Positions 1 through 7,624 of a stretch of 64,000 nt of DNA are shown piece by piece. Both the position numbers and the translations under genes were made by a program. The notes beneath the pieces are model-generated. The model was given only the letters and a program-made list of their open reading frames with translations. It was not told the DNA's origin and did no database searches. How positions within the stretch are numbered: position 1 is the first letter of the stretch; each line of letters opens with the position of its first letter. The stretch comes from Mycobacterium sp. ACS1612 (GTDB lineage: Bacteria; Actinomycetota; Actinomycetes; Mycobacteriales; Mycobacteriaceae): contig NZ_LZHZ01000076.1 of assembly GCF_001667505.1 (NCBI RefSeq), positions 62,001 through 126,000 on the forward strand, read 5' to 3'.

Positions 1-677
1 AGCGTCTCCACCAGCACGGTCGCCGCCCTGCCCACCGCATCGGCCAGGCCGCCGCCCCCATTCAGATGCGAGGCTAGATCAGAAACCGCGATCGATGCGG
101 CCGCCAGCGGTTTACCCTCCATGGCCTGGCCGAGCCGGTCGCGCAGCTGGGACAGCTCGTGCTCATCGATGGCGTCGCCGAGTTCGACGATGCGCTGGTC
201 GATGCGGCCCGAGTCGGTGATCACCACCAGCAGCAGCCGGGCCGGGGTCAACGCGACCACCTCGAGGCGTCGCACACTCGACGTGGTCAGCGTCGGGTAT
301 TGCACGATGGCCACCTGGCGGGTCAGCTGCGCCAGCAGCCGCACCGCGCGGCGCAGCACGTCGTCGAGGTCGACGCCGGATTCCAGGAATGTCAGGATCG
401 CGCGCCGCTCGGAGGACGACAGCGGTTTGACGTCGTCGAGCCGGTCGACGAACTCGCGATACCCCTTCTCGGTGGGCACCCGGCCCGAACTAGTGTGCGG
501 TTGGGTGATGTAGCCCTCGGCTTCCAGCACCGCCATGTCGTTGCGGACAGTGGCGCTGGACACCCCGAGGTTGTGCCGTTCCACGAGCGTCTTCGACCCG
601 ATCGGCTCCTTGGTGGCGACAAAGTCGGCGACGATGGCGCGCAACACCTCGAAGCGGCGGTCGTCGGCGCTACCCAA
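1..677 (-). CDS. hrcA: Heat-inducible transcription repressor HrcA (3' end outside window)
   Basis: HrcA represses class I heat-shock genes by binding CIRCE operators upstream of groE/dnaK-type operons. The visible N-terminal part of about 225 residues holds the winged-helix DNA-binding region with the VSSATVRNDMAVLEAEGYI segment and then the start of the core domain (VIQYPTL-like and RLLLVVITDSGRIDQRIVELG segments). The start chosen is TTG at 677, preceded by GGGAGG with a 7-base spacer; it gives the family-typical beginning MGSADDRRFEVLRAIV. A GTG eight bases upstream is out of frame. The C-terminal third lies beyond position 1. dnaJ usually follows hrcA in mycobacteria. I saw no CIRCE inverted repeat in its upstream region. 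Confidence 0.95.
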   Translation of the reverse strand, partial: MGSADDRRFEVLRAIVADFVATKEPIGSKTLVERHNLGVSSATVRNDMAVLEAEGYITQPHTSSGRVPTEKGYREFVDRLDDVKPLSSSERRAILTFLESGVDLDDVLRRAVRLLAQLTRQVAIVQYPTLTTSSVRRLEVVALTPARLLLVVITDSGRIDQRIVELGDAIDEHELSQLRDRLGQAMEGKPLAAASIAVSDLASHLNGGGGLADAVGRAATVLVET

Positions 678-780
678 TTGGTCACCTCCCCGTCAACGAA
701 CACAAGCATGCAGTCAGTACCCATTTTACGGGCATCAACTGGGCGGATACCGCGCGAGCAGGTGTTCGCGTGGCGGATAG

Positions 781-1152
781 GTGGTTTACGACTACCCTTT
801 GCCCTGTGACCCCGACGACGCCCGAGAGATCATGTCGATGATCTTCAAGGGAGTGCGCGAGGGCAAACCGTATCCGGACCATGGCCTGTCCCAACGGCAA
901 TGGGCGCAGATACCGCCGCGGCAGCTTCGCCTCGACGAGTTGGTCACCACCACAACTGTGCTGGCGCTGGATAGGCTCCTGTCCGAGGATTCGACGTTCT
1001 ACGGCGACCTGTTTCCGCACGCGGTGCGGTGGAAGGGCATCGTCTACCTGGAGGACGGCCTGCACCGCGCGGTGCGGGCGGCGCTGCGGAACAGGACCGT
1101 GCTACACGCTCGCGTGTTCGACATGGACGTCCCGCTTGCGCAGCAGACCTAG
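781..1152 (+). CDS. Conserved mycobacterial hypothetical protein (Rv2375-like)
   Basis: A 123-residue soluble protein with GTG start at 781, divergent from hrcA. The body (PDHGLSQRQWAQIPPRQL, TTTTVLALDRLLSEDSTFYG, VYLEDGLHRAVRAALRNRT) looks like the small conserved protein that sits next to hrcA in M. tuberculosis (Rv2375). The role is not known to me. No signal peptide or membrane segment is visible. Its last 51 bases overlap the end of the convergent DUF998 gene, so one of the two C-termini may be shorter in practice. There is no obvious Shine-Dalgarno, so translation may be leaderless. Confidence 0.75.
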   Translation: MVYDYPLPCDPDDAREIMSMIFKGVREGKPYPDHGLSQRQWAQIPPRQLRLDELVTTTTVLALDRLLSEDSTFYGDLFPHAVRWKGIVYLEDGLHRAVRAALRNRTVLHARVFDMDVPLAQQT

Positions 1153-1767
1153 CGCCACCGCGCCGCTGAACACCTGCCACGCCAGGATCGAATAGACCGG
1201 TATGCGCTCGACGATGCCGACGGGTGCGTACCGGTAGGTCCACACGTTGTAATTGGCCAGCATCAGAAACGCGAATACGCCCGTTGCGGCGATCAGCAGC
1301 GACACCAGGCGGTACCACCAGCGGGCGTCCACAGCGCGGGCGACGATTCCCGATCCCGCGACGATCGCGAAGTTGCCCGCGACGAACACCAGCAGGGCGC
1401 CGGTCATGTGCAACTGCATGCCGTCGCCCTTGGCCAGCGGCGAACCGCCGTGCACGGTGGCGACCAGGAAGTAACCGATGGTGGCGGCGGTGGTGAACAA
1501 TCCGAAGAACACGCCGCGCCGTCCCGACGCGCGCGTCAGCAGGACCGCGCCGACCAGCAGCAGCGCGCCCTGCAGATAGAAGGCGCCGTTCATCAACCAC
1601 GCGAACCGGCCCCAGGCCGGGACGCCGAGCACGCTGATGTAGTGGTGCACGTAGCTGTAGTGGCCTTTGACGTTGGCCGCGGCGAGTTTCTCGACCGCCA
1701 GGTACACGACGGCGGCGACAATCCAGACGACGGCGCCGACCTTCACGAGCCGCGCGCGGTTGGTCAC
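1102..1767 (-). CDS. DUF998-type integral membrane protein
   Basis: A polytopic membrane protein of about 221 residues with roughly six hydrophobic segments, for example KVGAVVWIVAAVVYLAVEKL near the N-terminus, FYLQGALLLVGAVLL, GVFFGLFTTAATIGYFLVA, GALLVFVAGNFAIVAGSGI and LVSLLIAATGVFAFLML. The pattern and length fit the DUF998 family, whose function is unknown. The reading frame stays open upstream; I chose GTG 1767 because upstream codons fall inside a short sequence repeated elsewhere in the window (1791-1814), so GTG 1785, 1791 and 1812 look less likely. It lies 88 bases downstream of mbtH on the same strand and could be read through from the mbt operon. Confidence 0.7.
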   Translation of the reverse strand: MTNRARLVKVGAVVWIVAAVVYLAVEKLAAANVKGHYSYVHHYISVLGVPAWGRFAWLMNGAFYLQGALLLVGAVLLTRASGRRGVFFGLFTTAATIGYFLVATVHGGSPLAKGDGMQLHMTGALLVFVAGNFAIVAGSGIVARAVDARWWYRLVSLLIAATGVFAFLMLANYNVWTYRYAPVGIVERIPVYSILAWQVFSGAVALGLLRKRDVHVEHASV

Positions 1768-1790
1768 GGCACCACGGTAGGCCACCGTCA

Positions 1791-1814
1791 CGCCGAAACG
1801 GCATTCCAGCACGC
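1791..1814. repeat. 24-bp dispersed repeat, copy 1
   Basis: Read on the minus strand, these 24 bases (core GCTGGAATGCCGTTTCGG) are identical to 30002-30025 on the plus strand. Next to this copy, 1819-1833 on the plus strand (ACTCGAACTTTGCGT) matches, with one substitution, the bases just before copy 2. The pieces of one element therefore appear rearranged here into an inverted arrangement. Extent and family are not known to me. Confidence 0.7.
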
Positions 1815-1855
1815 CTCCACTCGAACTTTGCGTGCACAGATGCAGTCTCGGCGAG

Positions 1856-2068
1856 TCAGGCGCCCATGGCCTCGCGCAGACTTCGCGGCCGGATGTCGGT
1901 CCAGTGGTCTTCGACGTAGGCCAGACACTCCGCGCGGGTGGCATCACCGAACACGACGCGCCAGCCGTCTGGGACGGCGACGAACGTGGGCCACAGGCTG
2001 TGCTGGTCCTCGTCGTTGACCAACACGAAGAAGGTGCCGTTGTCGTCATCGAATGGGTTGGTGCTCAT
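1856..2068 (-). CDS. mbtH: MbtH-like adenylation-domain chaperone
   Basis: Founding-type MbtH protein of 70 residues. These proteins bind NRPS adenylation domains and support their folding and activity. The family signature is complete: N-P-F-D near the start, SLWPTFVAVPDGW in the middle and YVEDHWTDIRP near the end, with the conserved tryptophans. ATG 2068 is preceded by AGGAG at a good distance. The gene overlaps the end of mbtG by 23 bases, so it is translationally linked to the mycobactin operon, of which it is the last mbt gene. Confidence 0.97.
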   Translation of the reverse strand: MSTNPFDDDNGTFFVLVNDEDQHSLWPTFVAVPDGWRVVFGDATRAECLAYVEDHWTDIRPRSLREAMGA

Positions 2069-3332
2069 CGCTTCTCCTGATCGACGGTGCCGGCGAGCTG
2101 TGATCCGCGCCGAGGATGCGGTCGGACAGCAGCCCGAGGCAGCTGAGATTCGGGAATCCGGGGCCCTGAGTCAGCCCGGACAGCCCGGGTAGGAACAGTT
2201 TCGGTGTGACGCCGTCGACGGCCAGGTCACCGCCGATGGCCTCCTGCAATGCGTCACCGGTCAGCGGGCCGCCGAGCCCGAGCTCCAGCAGATCCAGCGC
2301 GTCCTGGCCGAGCAGCGGCACGAACCACAGCCCGTCGGCCCCGGAACCGTCGATCACCAGATCGAATCCGTGCACGGTCTCCAGTGCTTCGGCCCCGCGA
2401 TTCGTGCTCAGCGTCAACCGAATTCGCTCGTCGCGCGGCACCGCGTGGGCGACACGACCGCGCAGGTGCCGAATCCGGTCGTCGGCGAGCAGCGCGTCCT
2501 GCACCCGTGCCGAAAACACGCCGCGGTCGGTGCGCGCCAAGGCATCCCGCCGCTCCGCCAGCGTCAGGCTCGCCCAATGTGTGGGGTCCGAGTACAGCGT
2601 GTTCTCGAAGAACCCTTCCCCGCGGGTGAACAGCGTCACCTGCGGCGAGATGACGGTGATGGTCGAAACCCGGTGCCGGAAAAGCTCGTTCAGCATCGAT
2701 GCGGCGGTCTCGCCGCCGCCGATCACCGCGACCCGCTCCGCGGTCAGCACTTCGTGCTGCGCGGCCCGCTTCCAGAACTGCGCGATCGACAGCACCCGCG
2801 GATGCCCCGGCAGGATCGACCGTTCGGCCTGACCTGGTCCGGTGATCATGACGGCGTCGGCGGACACGGTCCGCTCGGGGGTGTGCAGCGCCCACCGGCG
2901 GCCGTCGAGCGTGATCCGGCGTACGTCACCGGCGACGATGGTCATGTCGACGTTGTCGGCGACCCAGCGTAGGTATTGGCTCCACTTGCGGTGTGCCGGC
3001 GCGGGTCTGCCGCGGTCCACCCATTCGGCGAACTGCCCGGTGCTGATCAGATACGACTGCCAACTGTGCCGGACCATCCGCTCGTCGAGTTCGGCGTTGC
3101 GGCCCGCCACCAACGAGGAGCGGTACGGGAACCCGACGTCCTTCTCGGGGCTGGTGCCCAGTCGGTGCTGTCCGTCGGTCCACCCGCCGTCCGATTGCCA
3201 GTTGGCCGCGACGCCAGTGCGTTCGACGGCGACGACGTCGGGCACCTCGACGCCCATCGCCCGCAGTTCGGCGGCCTTCGCGGCGACCGCGACGGCTTTC
3301 GCGCCTGCGCCGACGATGGCGAGTGTACTCAT
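2046..3332 (-). CDS. mbtG: L-lysine N6-hydroxylase of mycobactin biosynthesis
   Basis: Flavin-dependent N-hydroxylase (428 residues) that converts the epsilon-amino group of lysine into a hydroxylamine, the precursor of the two hydroxamate iron ligands of mycobactin. The FAD-binding fingerprint is IVGAGAKAVAV near residues 4-14. The NADPH-binding loop VAVIGGGETAASML lies near residue 200, and the GFPNLSCLGLLSDR segment is close to the C-terminus. The start is ATG 3332, which shares ATGA with the mbtF stop; an upstream in-frame start is possible but lies inside mbtF. It is close to M. tuberculosis MbtG across its length as I recall that sequence. Confidence 0.96.
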   Translation of the reverse strand: MSTLAIVGAGAKAVAVAAKAAELRAMGVEVPDVVAVERTGVAANWQSDGGWTDGQHRLGTSPEKDVGFPYRSSLVAGRNAELDERMVRHSWQSYLISTGQFAEWVDRGRPAPAHRKWSQYLRWVADNVDMTIVAGDVRRITLDGRRWALHTPERTVSADAVMITGPGQAERSILPGHPRVLSIAQFWKRAAQHEVLTAERVAVIGGGETAASMLNELFRHRVSTITVISPQVTLFTRGEGFFENTLYSDPTHWASLTLAERRDALARTDRGVFSARVQDALLADDRIRHLRGRVAHAVPRDERIRLTLSTNRGAEALETVHGFDLVIDGSGADGLWFVPLLGQDALDLLELGLGGPLTGDALQEAIGGDLAVDGVTPKLFLPGLSGLTQGPGFPNLSCLGLLSDRILGADHSSPAPSIRRSDEHQPIR

Positions 3333-6300
3333 GGCGCAACCTCTTTCAACGCGTCCAGCCACATCGCCTGCAGCGTGGCGATGTCATCGGCGGACAGGAT
3401 GTCGGGCAGCGTGCGCCACTGCGTCGCCAACACCGGCGTGTCGGCGTCGCCGACGATCGCGGCGATGATGGTCAACTCGTAGCGCACGGCGACTTCGGGT
3501 TCCGGCAGCGTCGACACCCCGGCGAGCAGTTCCCGGTCCAGCCGCATTCCGTCGCGGCCGCCGCCGAAGTGCAAGCGGCCCAGGAAATTCAGCAGCAGCT
3601 GCGGTTCTGCGTGGGCCCGCAGCCGCTGGGCGGTGTCGGGTCGCAGATAGCGCAGCAGACCGTAGTCGATTCCGTCGCCGGGGATGTCGTCGAACACTGT
3701 CGGCGCGGGTAGGCGCAGCGGGTAGACCGCGCTCAGCAGTCCGACGGTGTCCGACGTATCGGCGTCGGCGGTGACAGCGTCCGCCCTGCCGTGCGTCTCG
3801 ATGGCCAACAGCGGAACGGGGTTGGGCTGACCGCGGTGTCGCCGCCAGTTTTGCACCATGCGGGCCGCGGCCGATGCCAGCAGGTGGGTGATCGGTTTCG
3901 CTGCGTTGAGCAGGCGGGCGCTCACCTCCTTATCGGTGACGCACATCGTGACCGTGACGTCGCCGACGCGGTCAGTGTCCGGGCGGACCCGTCGTGCACC
4001 GAGGTCGGGGTCCTCGCCTGCGAGTTGGGCCAGCCAGTAGTCGCAGCTGTCAAGGGCCGCCGCCCGTTCGGTGAGCAGTTGTGACCAGCGCCGGTGGCTG
4101 GTGTGTTCGCGCACCGGCGTGGGGGCTCGACCGTCGGCCAGCGCGCGCCACCCGGCGTCGAGTTCACCGAGGACGATCCGCCACGATGCGGAGTCCATGG
4201 CCAACACGTGCACCGTCAGCACCAGCACGCCCGCCTCGCGCAGCCAGACGGCGCCGAACATGACGCCGTTTTCGGGATCGATGCGCTCGACCGTCTTCCT
4301 CGCCTGCTCAGCGACCGCCGCGGTCGGATCGCCTACGCCTGTCACCTCGACGATGTCGACGGTGACGGGGTGGTCGACCAGCGTCATCGCATCGCGGTCC
4401 AGTCGGCTCCGCAACACGGTGTGGCCGTCAACGATGTTCTGTAGCACCTTTTTCAGCTGTTCGCCGGTGATGCCGTCCGGCAGCCGGATCGCTTCGGTCT
4501 GCGCGAGCCGCCGCGGGTCGCCGTACTCGTAGAGCCAGCGCGCATTGGACAGCAGCGTGATCGGACCGCCGCCGTCATCGGCAGCACCGATGCTCACCGA
4601 TTCACTGTCCACCGCCGAGGCGAGTTCGCGAATCGTGCCGCACTCGAGCAGCAGCCGCGCCCGCAGCGGGATGCCGCGTTGGCGCGCCGCCTGCACCACC
4701 GAGAGCGCGACGATGCTGTCCATGCCCTGGCGGACCAGGTCGGCGGTCACGTCGAGGTGATCGGTTTCCAGTACTTCGGCCATCAATTCGGCCAGCGCGG
4801 CCTCCGTCGGGGTTTCCGGTCGGGCTGCGGGCTCGTCGACGGCGGCAGGCAACGCCGCGAGCGCGGCCTCGTCCACCTTGCCGTGTGTGGTCAGCGGCAT
4901 CTCGTCGAGGACGACGATGTGGTGCGGAACCATGTAGTGCGGCAACCGTTTCGACAGCATGGCGCGAAGGCCGGCCAGATCGGGTGCCGGGTCGGCGACG
5001 ACGTATGCGGTGAGCCTTGGCGCGCGGCCGTGCATGGTCACGGCAACGTGGGCGTGACGCACCGCGGGGTCGGTGTGCAGCACCGCCGAGATCTCGGCGG
5101 GTTCGACGCGGAAACCGCGGATCTTGACCTGCGCGTCGGAGCGACCGAGGAATTGCAGCGCCCGATCGTGGCCGCGGCGCACCACATCCCCGGTCCGGTA
5201 CATCCGCTCCCCCGGCACGAACGGGTCCGCGACGAACCGGCCCGCCGTCTCAGCGGAGCGGCCGAGGTAGCCGCGGGTCAACTGGCCGCCCGCCAGGTAC
5301 AGTTCGCCTGCCGCGCCGACGGGCACCGGCCGCAACCAGGAGTCGAGCACGTACGCCCGGCTCGGTGCGGTGGGCCTGCCGATGGTGGGCGCCTCGTGAT
5401 CGGCGATCGCAGCGACCACCGCCTCCACGGTGGATTCGGTTGGGCCGTAACAGTTGTAGGCCGCCATGCCGGTGCGGGCGCATTCGTCGCGGATCGAGGT
5501 CCACGCCGGGATTCCTACGGCCTCACCGCCGAGGGCGAGCACGGCGAGCGGAACGGTGGTCAGCAACCCCACCGCGTGCAACTGGGCGAACATCGACGGC
5601 GTGGTGTCGATCATGTCGATGCCATAGCGGGCGATCGTCTCGACCAGCGTCTCGGCGTCGCGTTGCGTGTCGTCGTCGACCAGGTGGACGGTGTGCCCGT
5701 CGAGCAGGGCGGCCAGCGGCTGCCACGCGGCGTCGAACGTGAAGGACCACGCGTGCGCCACCCGAAGCGGCCGACGCAGCCGGGTTGCTGCTGGCTGCAA
5801 CACGTTTCGGGCGTGGTCGGCCGCGTACGCCAGCAGCGCCTGATGGGTACCGACTACGCCCTTCGGCGTCCCGGTGGTGCCCGAGGTGAAGACGACGTAG
5901 GCGGCCTGCCCCGGATCGACGGTGGCGGCCGCGAAGTCGGTCGAGTGCGCCGTGTCGAAATCGTCGTCGATGACGACCGACGCGCCGGTCTGGGAGATGA
6001 TGCCGTCGATGCGCTCGGCGGGCATCCCCGGGTCCAACGGAACGATCACGCCGCCGGCCTTCAGCACACCCAGCATCGCGACCACATATTCCGGGCTTCG
6101 GGTCAGGGTGATCGCCACCGGTGTCTCTGCCCGTACGCCCTTGGCGACCAGCGCGGCGGCGACCCGGTTTGCGGCCTCGTCGAGTTGGCGGTAGCTGTAC
6201 TGGCCGCCCGACCACCTCAACGCGACGGATCCGGGTCTTGCTGCGGCGATTTCGGTGAACCGGGTGTGCACGCCACCGTTGGCGGGCGCTGCCGTCGCAG

Positions 6301-7624
6301 GTGCCGACTCGTCGCGTTCACCGTCGAGCAGGACGCTGATGTCGCGAAGCGGGGCGTCCCAGCCGCGGAGTAGTCGCTGCGCGGTCGCGAGCAGTCGCGT
6401 GCCCAGCGACTGCGGTGTCATCAGGCCGAGCGCGCCGTCGATCACCTCGATCAGCAGGGTCAACTCACCCGCTGTGAGGTGAGCGGCGACCGTCACCGGG
6501 AAGTGCGACAGGCTTTCCAGCGCTGCGGGACGGAAGGTTGCGCCGTTGGCGGTGAACTCGCCGCCGCCGACAAGCCCGCCGGGAGGGAAGTTTTCGTACA
6601 CCAGAAGGGTGTCGAACAGCTCTCCGACGCCTGCCACTGACCGCAATTCGGCGTGGCCGAGGTAGCTGTGGTGGCGCAGCAGCGCACCGTCGCGCTGCAA
6701 CGCCGCGCATTGGACGCCGACCCGCTCGGCGGGGTCGAGTCGGACCCGAAGCGGCACGGTGTTGATGAATAGCCCGACCATCGTCTCGACGCCGGTCAGC
6801 TCGCCTGGCCGGCCCGACACGGTGACCCCGAAGACGACGTCGTCGCGGTCAGTAACCGCAGACAGCATTGTCGCCCAAGCGAATTGAACGACCGTATTCA
6901 CCGTGACGCCGAGGGACCGCGCAGCCTCCACGAGCCGTTGCGTGTCTGCGGCGTCGAGTTTCACTTCGGTGCGGTGTGGATTGCCGACCGGTGGCTCGCC
7001 CGCGGTGAGCGCGGGTGTCATAAATGTCGGCCCGTCGAGTCCGGCGAGGTGATCGCGCCACAGCGCGCGACTGGTCTGCTGATCGCGCCGGGCCAGCCAG
7101 CCGATGTAGTCGCGGTATGGTCGCGGTGGTGGCGGCAGCGCCGCGGGGTCACCGCCGGCGCGGTACAGCGTGATCAGTTCGCCGACGAACAGCGGTAGCG
7201 ACCAGCCGTCGATGATGATGTGATGCGCGACGACCACCAGACGCCAATGCGATTGCGGCACTTCGACCAGCAGGAAGCGGATCGCCGGGCCGTGTCCGAG
7301 GTCGAACGGTCGCCGCCGCTCGTCGGCGTCGAGCGCCTCCACCTCATCGGCTGTCGCGGTGATGTGCCGCCACGGCACGTCGACGCGGACGGGAACGACC
7401 TGCACCGGTCGGCTCTGGTCGGCGCGCAGGAAGCTGGCCCGCAGATTCGGGTGCCGCACCAACATGGTTGCGGCGCAGTTGCGCAACAGGTCGGCGTCAA
7501 GAGCGCCAGTGATGTCGGCGGCCATCGCGATCACGTACGGGTCGTGGTCGGACAGCGCCGCCATGGAGTAGAGCCCCTGCTGCAGCGGGCTCAGCGCCAT
7601 CACGTCCTCGATGGTCGAGGTCAC
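3329..7624 (-). CDS. mbtF: Mycobactin NRPS MbtF (C-A-PCP plus epimerase-like end)
   Basis: Nonribosomal peptide synthetase of about 1431 residues that adds the second, cyclizing hydroxylysine unit of mycobactin. Domains: condensation about 1-430 with HHIIIDG at 134-140; adenylation about 450-925 with FTSGTTGTPKG near 575 and HGKVDEAAL near 912; carrier protein with phosphopantetheine serine in GMDSIV near 967; then a C-terminal condensation/epimerization-like domain about 1020-1431 containing HVLAMDSASW near 1137. No thioesterase is attached, so release is presumably by lactam formation in this terminal region (inference). GTG 7624 shares GTGA with the mbtE stop, and its own stop shares ATGA with mbtG. 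Confidence 0.95.
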   Translation of the reverse strand: MTSTIEDVMALSPLQQGLYSMAALSDHDPYVIAMAADITGALDADLLRNCAATMLVRHPNLRASFLRADQSRPVQVVPVRVDVPWRHITATADEVEALDADERRRPFDLGHGPAIRFLLVEVPQSHWRLVVVAHHIIIDGWSLPLFVGELITLYRAGGDPAALPPPPRPYRDYIGWLARRDQQTSRALWRDHLAGLDGPTFMTPALTAGEPPVGNPHRTEVKLDAADTQRLVEAARSLGVTVNTVVQFAWATMLSAVTDRDDVVFGVTVSGRPGELTGVETMVGLFINTVPLRVRLDPAERVGVQCAALQRDGALLRHHSYLGHAELRSVAGVGELFDTLLVYENFPPGGLVGGGEFTANGATFRPAALESLSHFPVTVAAHLTAGELTLLIEVIDGALGLMTPQSLGTRLLATAQRLLRGWDAPLRDISVLLDGERDESAPATAAPANGGVHTRFTEIAAARPGSVALRWSGGQYSYRQLDEAANRVAAALVAKGVRAETPVAITLTRSPEYVVAMLGVLKAGGVIVPLDPGMPAERIDGIISQTGASVVIDDDFDTAHSTDFAAATVDPGQAAYVVFTSGTTGTPKGVVGTHQALLAYAADHARNVLQPAATRLRRPLRVAHAWSFTFDAAWQPLAALLDGHTVHLVDDDTQRDAETLVETIARYGIDMIDTTPSMFAQLHAVGLLTTVPLAVLALGGEAVGIPAWTSIRDECARTGMAAYNCYGPTESTVEAVVAAIADHEAPTIGRPTAPSRAYVLDSWLRPVPVGAAGELYLAGGQLTRGYLGRSAETAGRFVADPFVPGERMYRTGDVVRRGHDRALQFLGRSDAQVKIRGFRVEPAEISAVLHTDPAVRHAHVAVTMHGRAPRLTAYVVADPAPDLAGLRAMLSKRLPHYMVPHHIVVLDEMPLTTHGKVDEAALAALPAAVDEPAARPETPTEAALAELMAEVLETDHLDVTADLVRQGMDSIVALSVVQAARQRGIPLRARLLLECGTIRELASAVDSESVSIGAADDGGGPITLLSNARWLYEYGDPRRLAQTEAIRLPDGITGEQLKKVLQNIVDGHTVLRSRLDRDAMTLVDHPVTVDIVEVTGVGDPTAAVAEQARKTVERIDPENGVMFGAVWLREAGVLVLTVHVLAMDSASWRIVLGELDAGWRALADGRAPTPVREHTSHRRWSQLLTERAAALDSCDYWLAQLAGEDPDLGARRVRPDTDRVGDVTVTMCVTDKEVSARLLNAAKPITHLLASAAARMVQNWRRHRGQPNPVPLLAIETHGRADAVTADADTSDTVGLLSAVYPLRLPAPTVFDDIPGDGIDYGLLRYLRPDTAQRLRAHAEPQLLLNFLGRLHFGGGRDGMRLDRELLAGVSTLPEPEVAVRYELTIIAAIVGDADTPVLATQWRTLPDILSADDIATLQAMWLDALKEVAP

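Noticed and set aside
678..780. CIRCE operator upstream of hrcA
   Set aside because: No TTAGCACTC-N9-GAGTGCTAA inverted repeat or close variant is present between hrcA and the divergent gene.
159..809. Plus-strand ORF of 216 residues opposite hrcA
   Set aside because: Antisense shadow of hrcA; Arg/His/Gly-rich composition and no recognisable domain.
4679..6373. Plus-strand ORF of 564 residues opposite mbtF
   Set aside because: Long only because high-GC coding DNA leaves the antisense frame open; it covers mbtF adenylation motifs on the other strand and has no family pattern.
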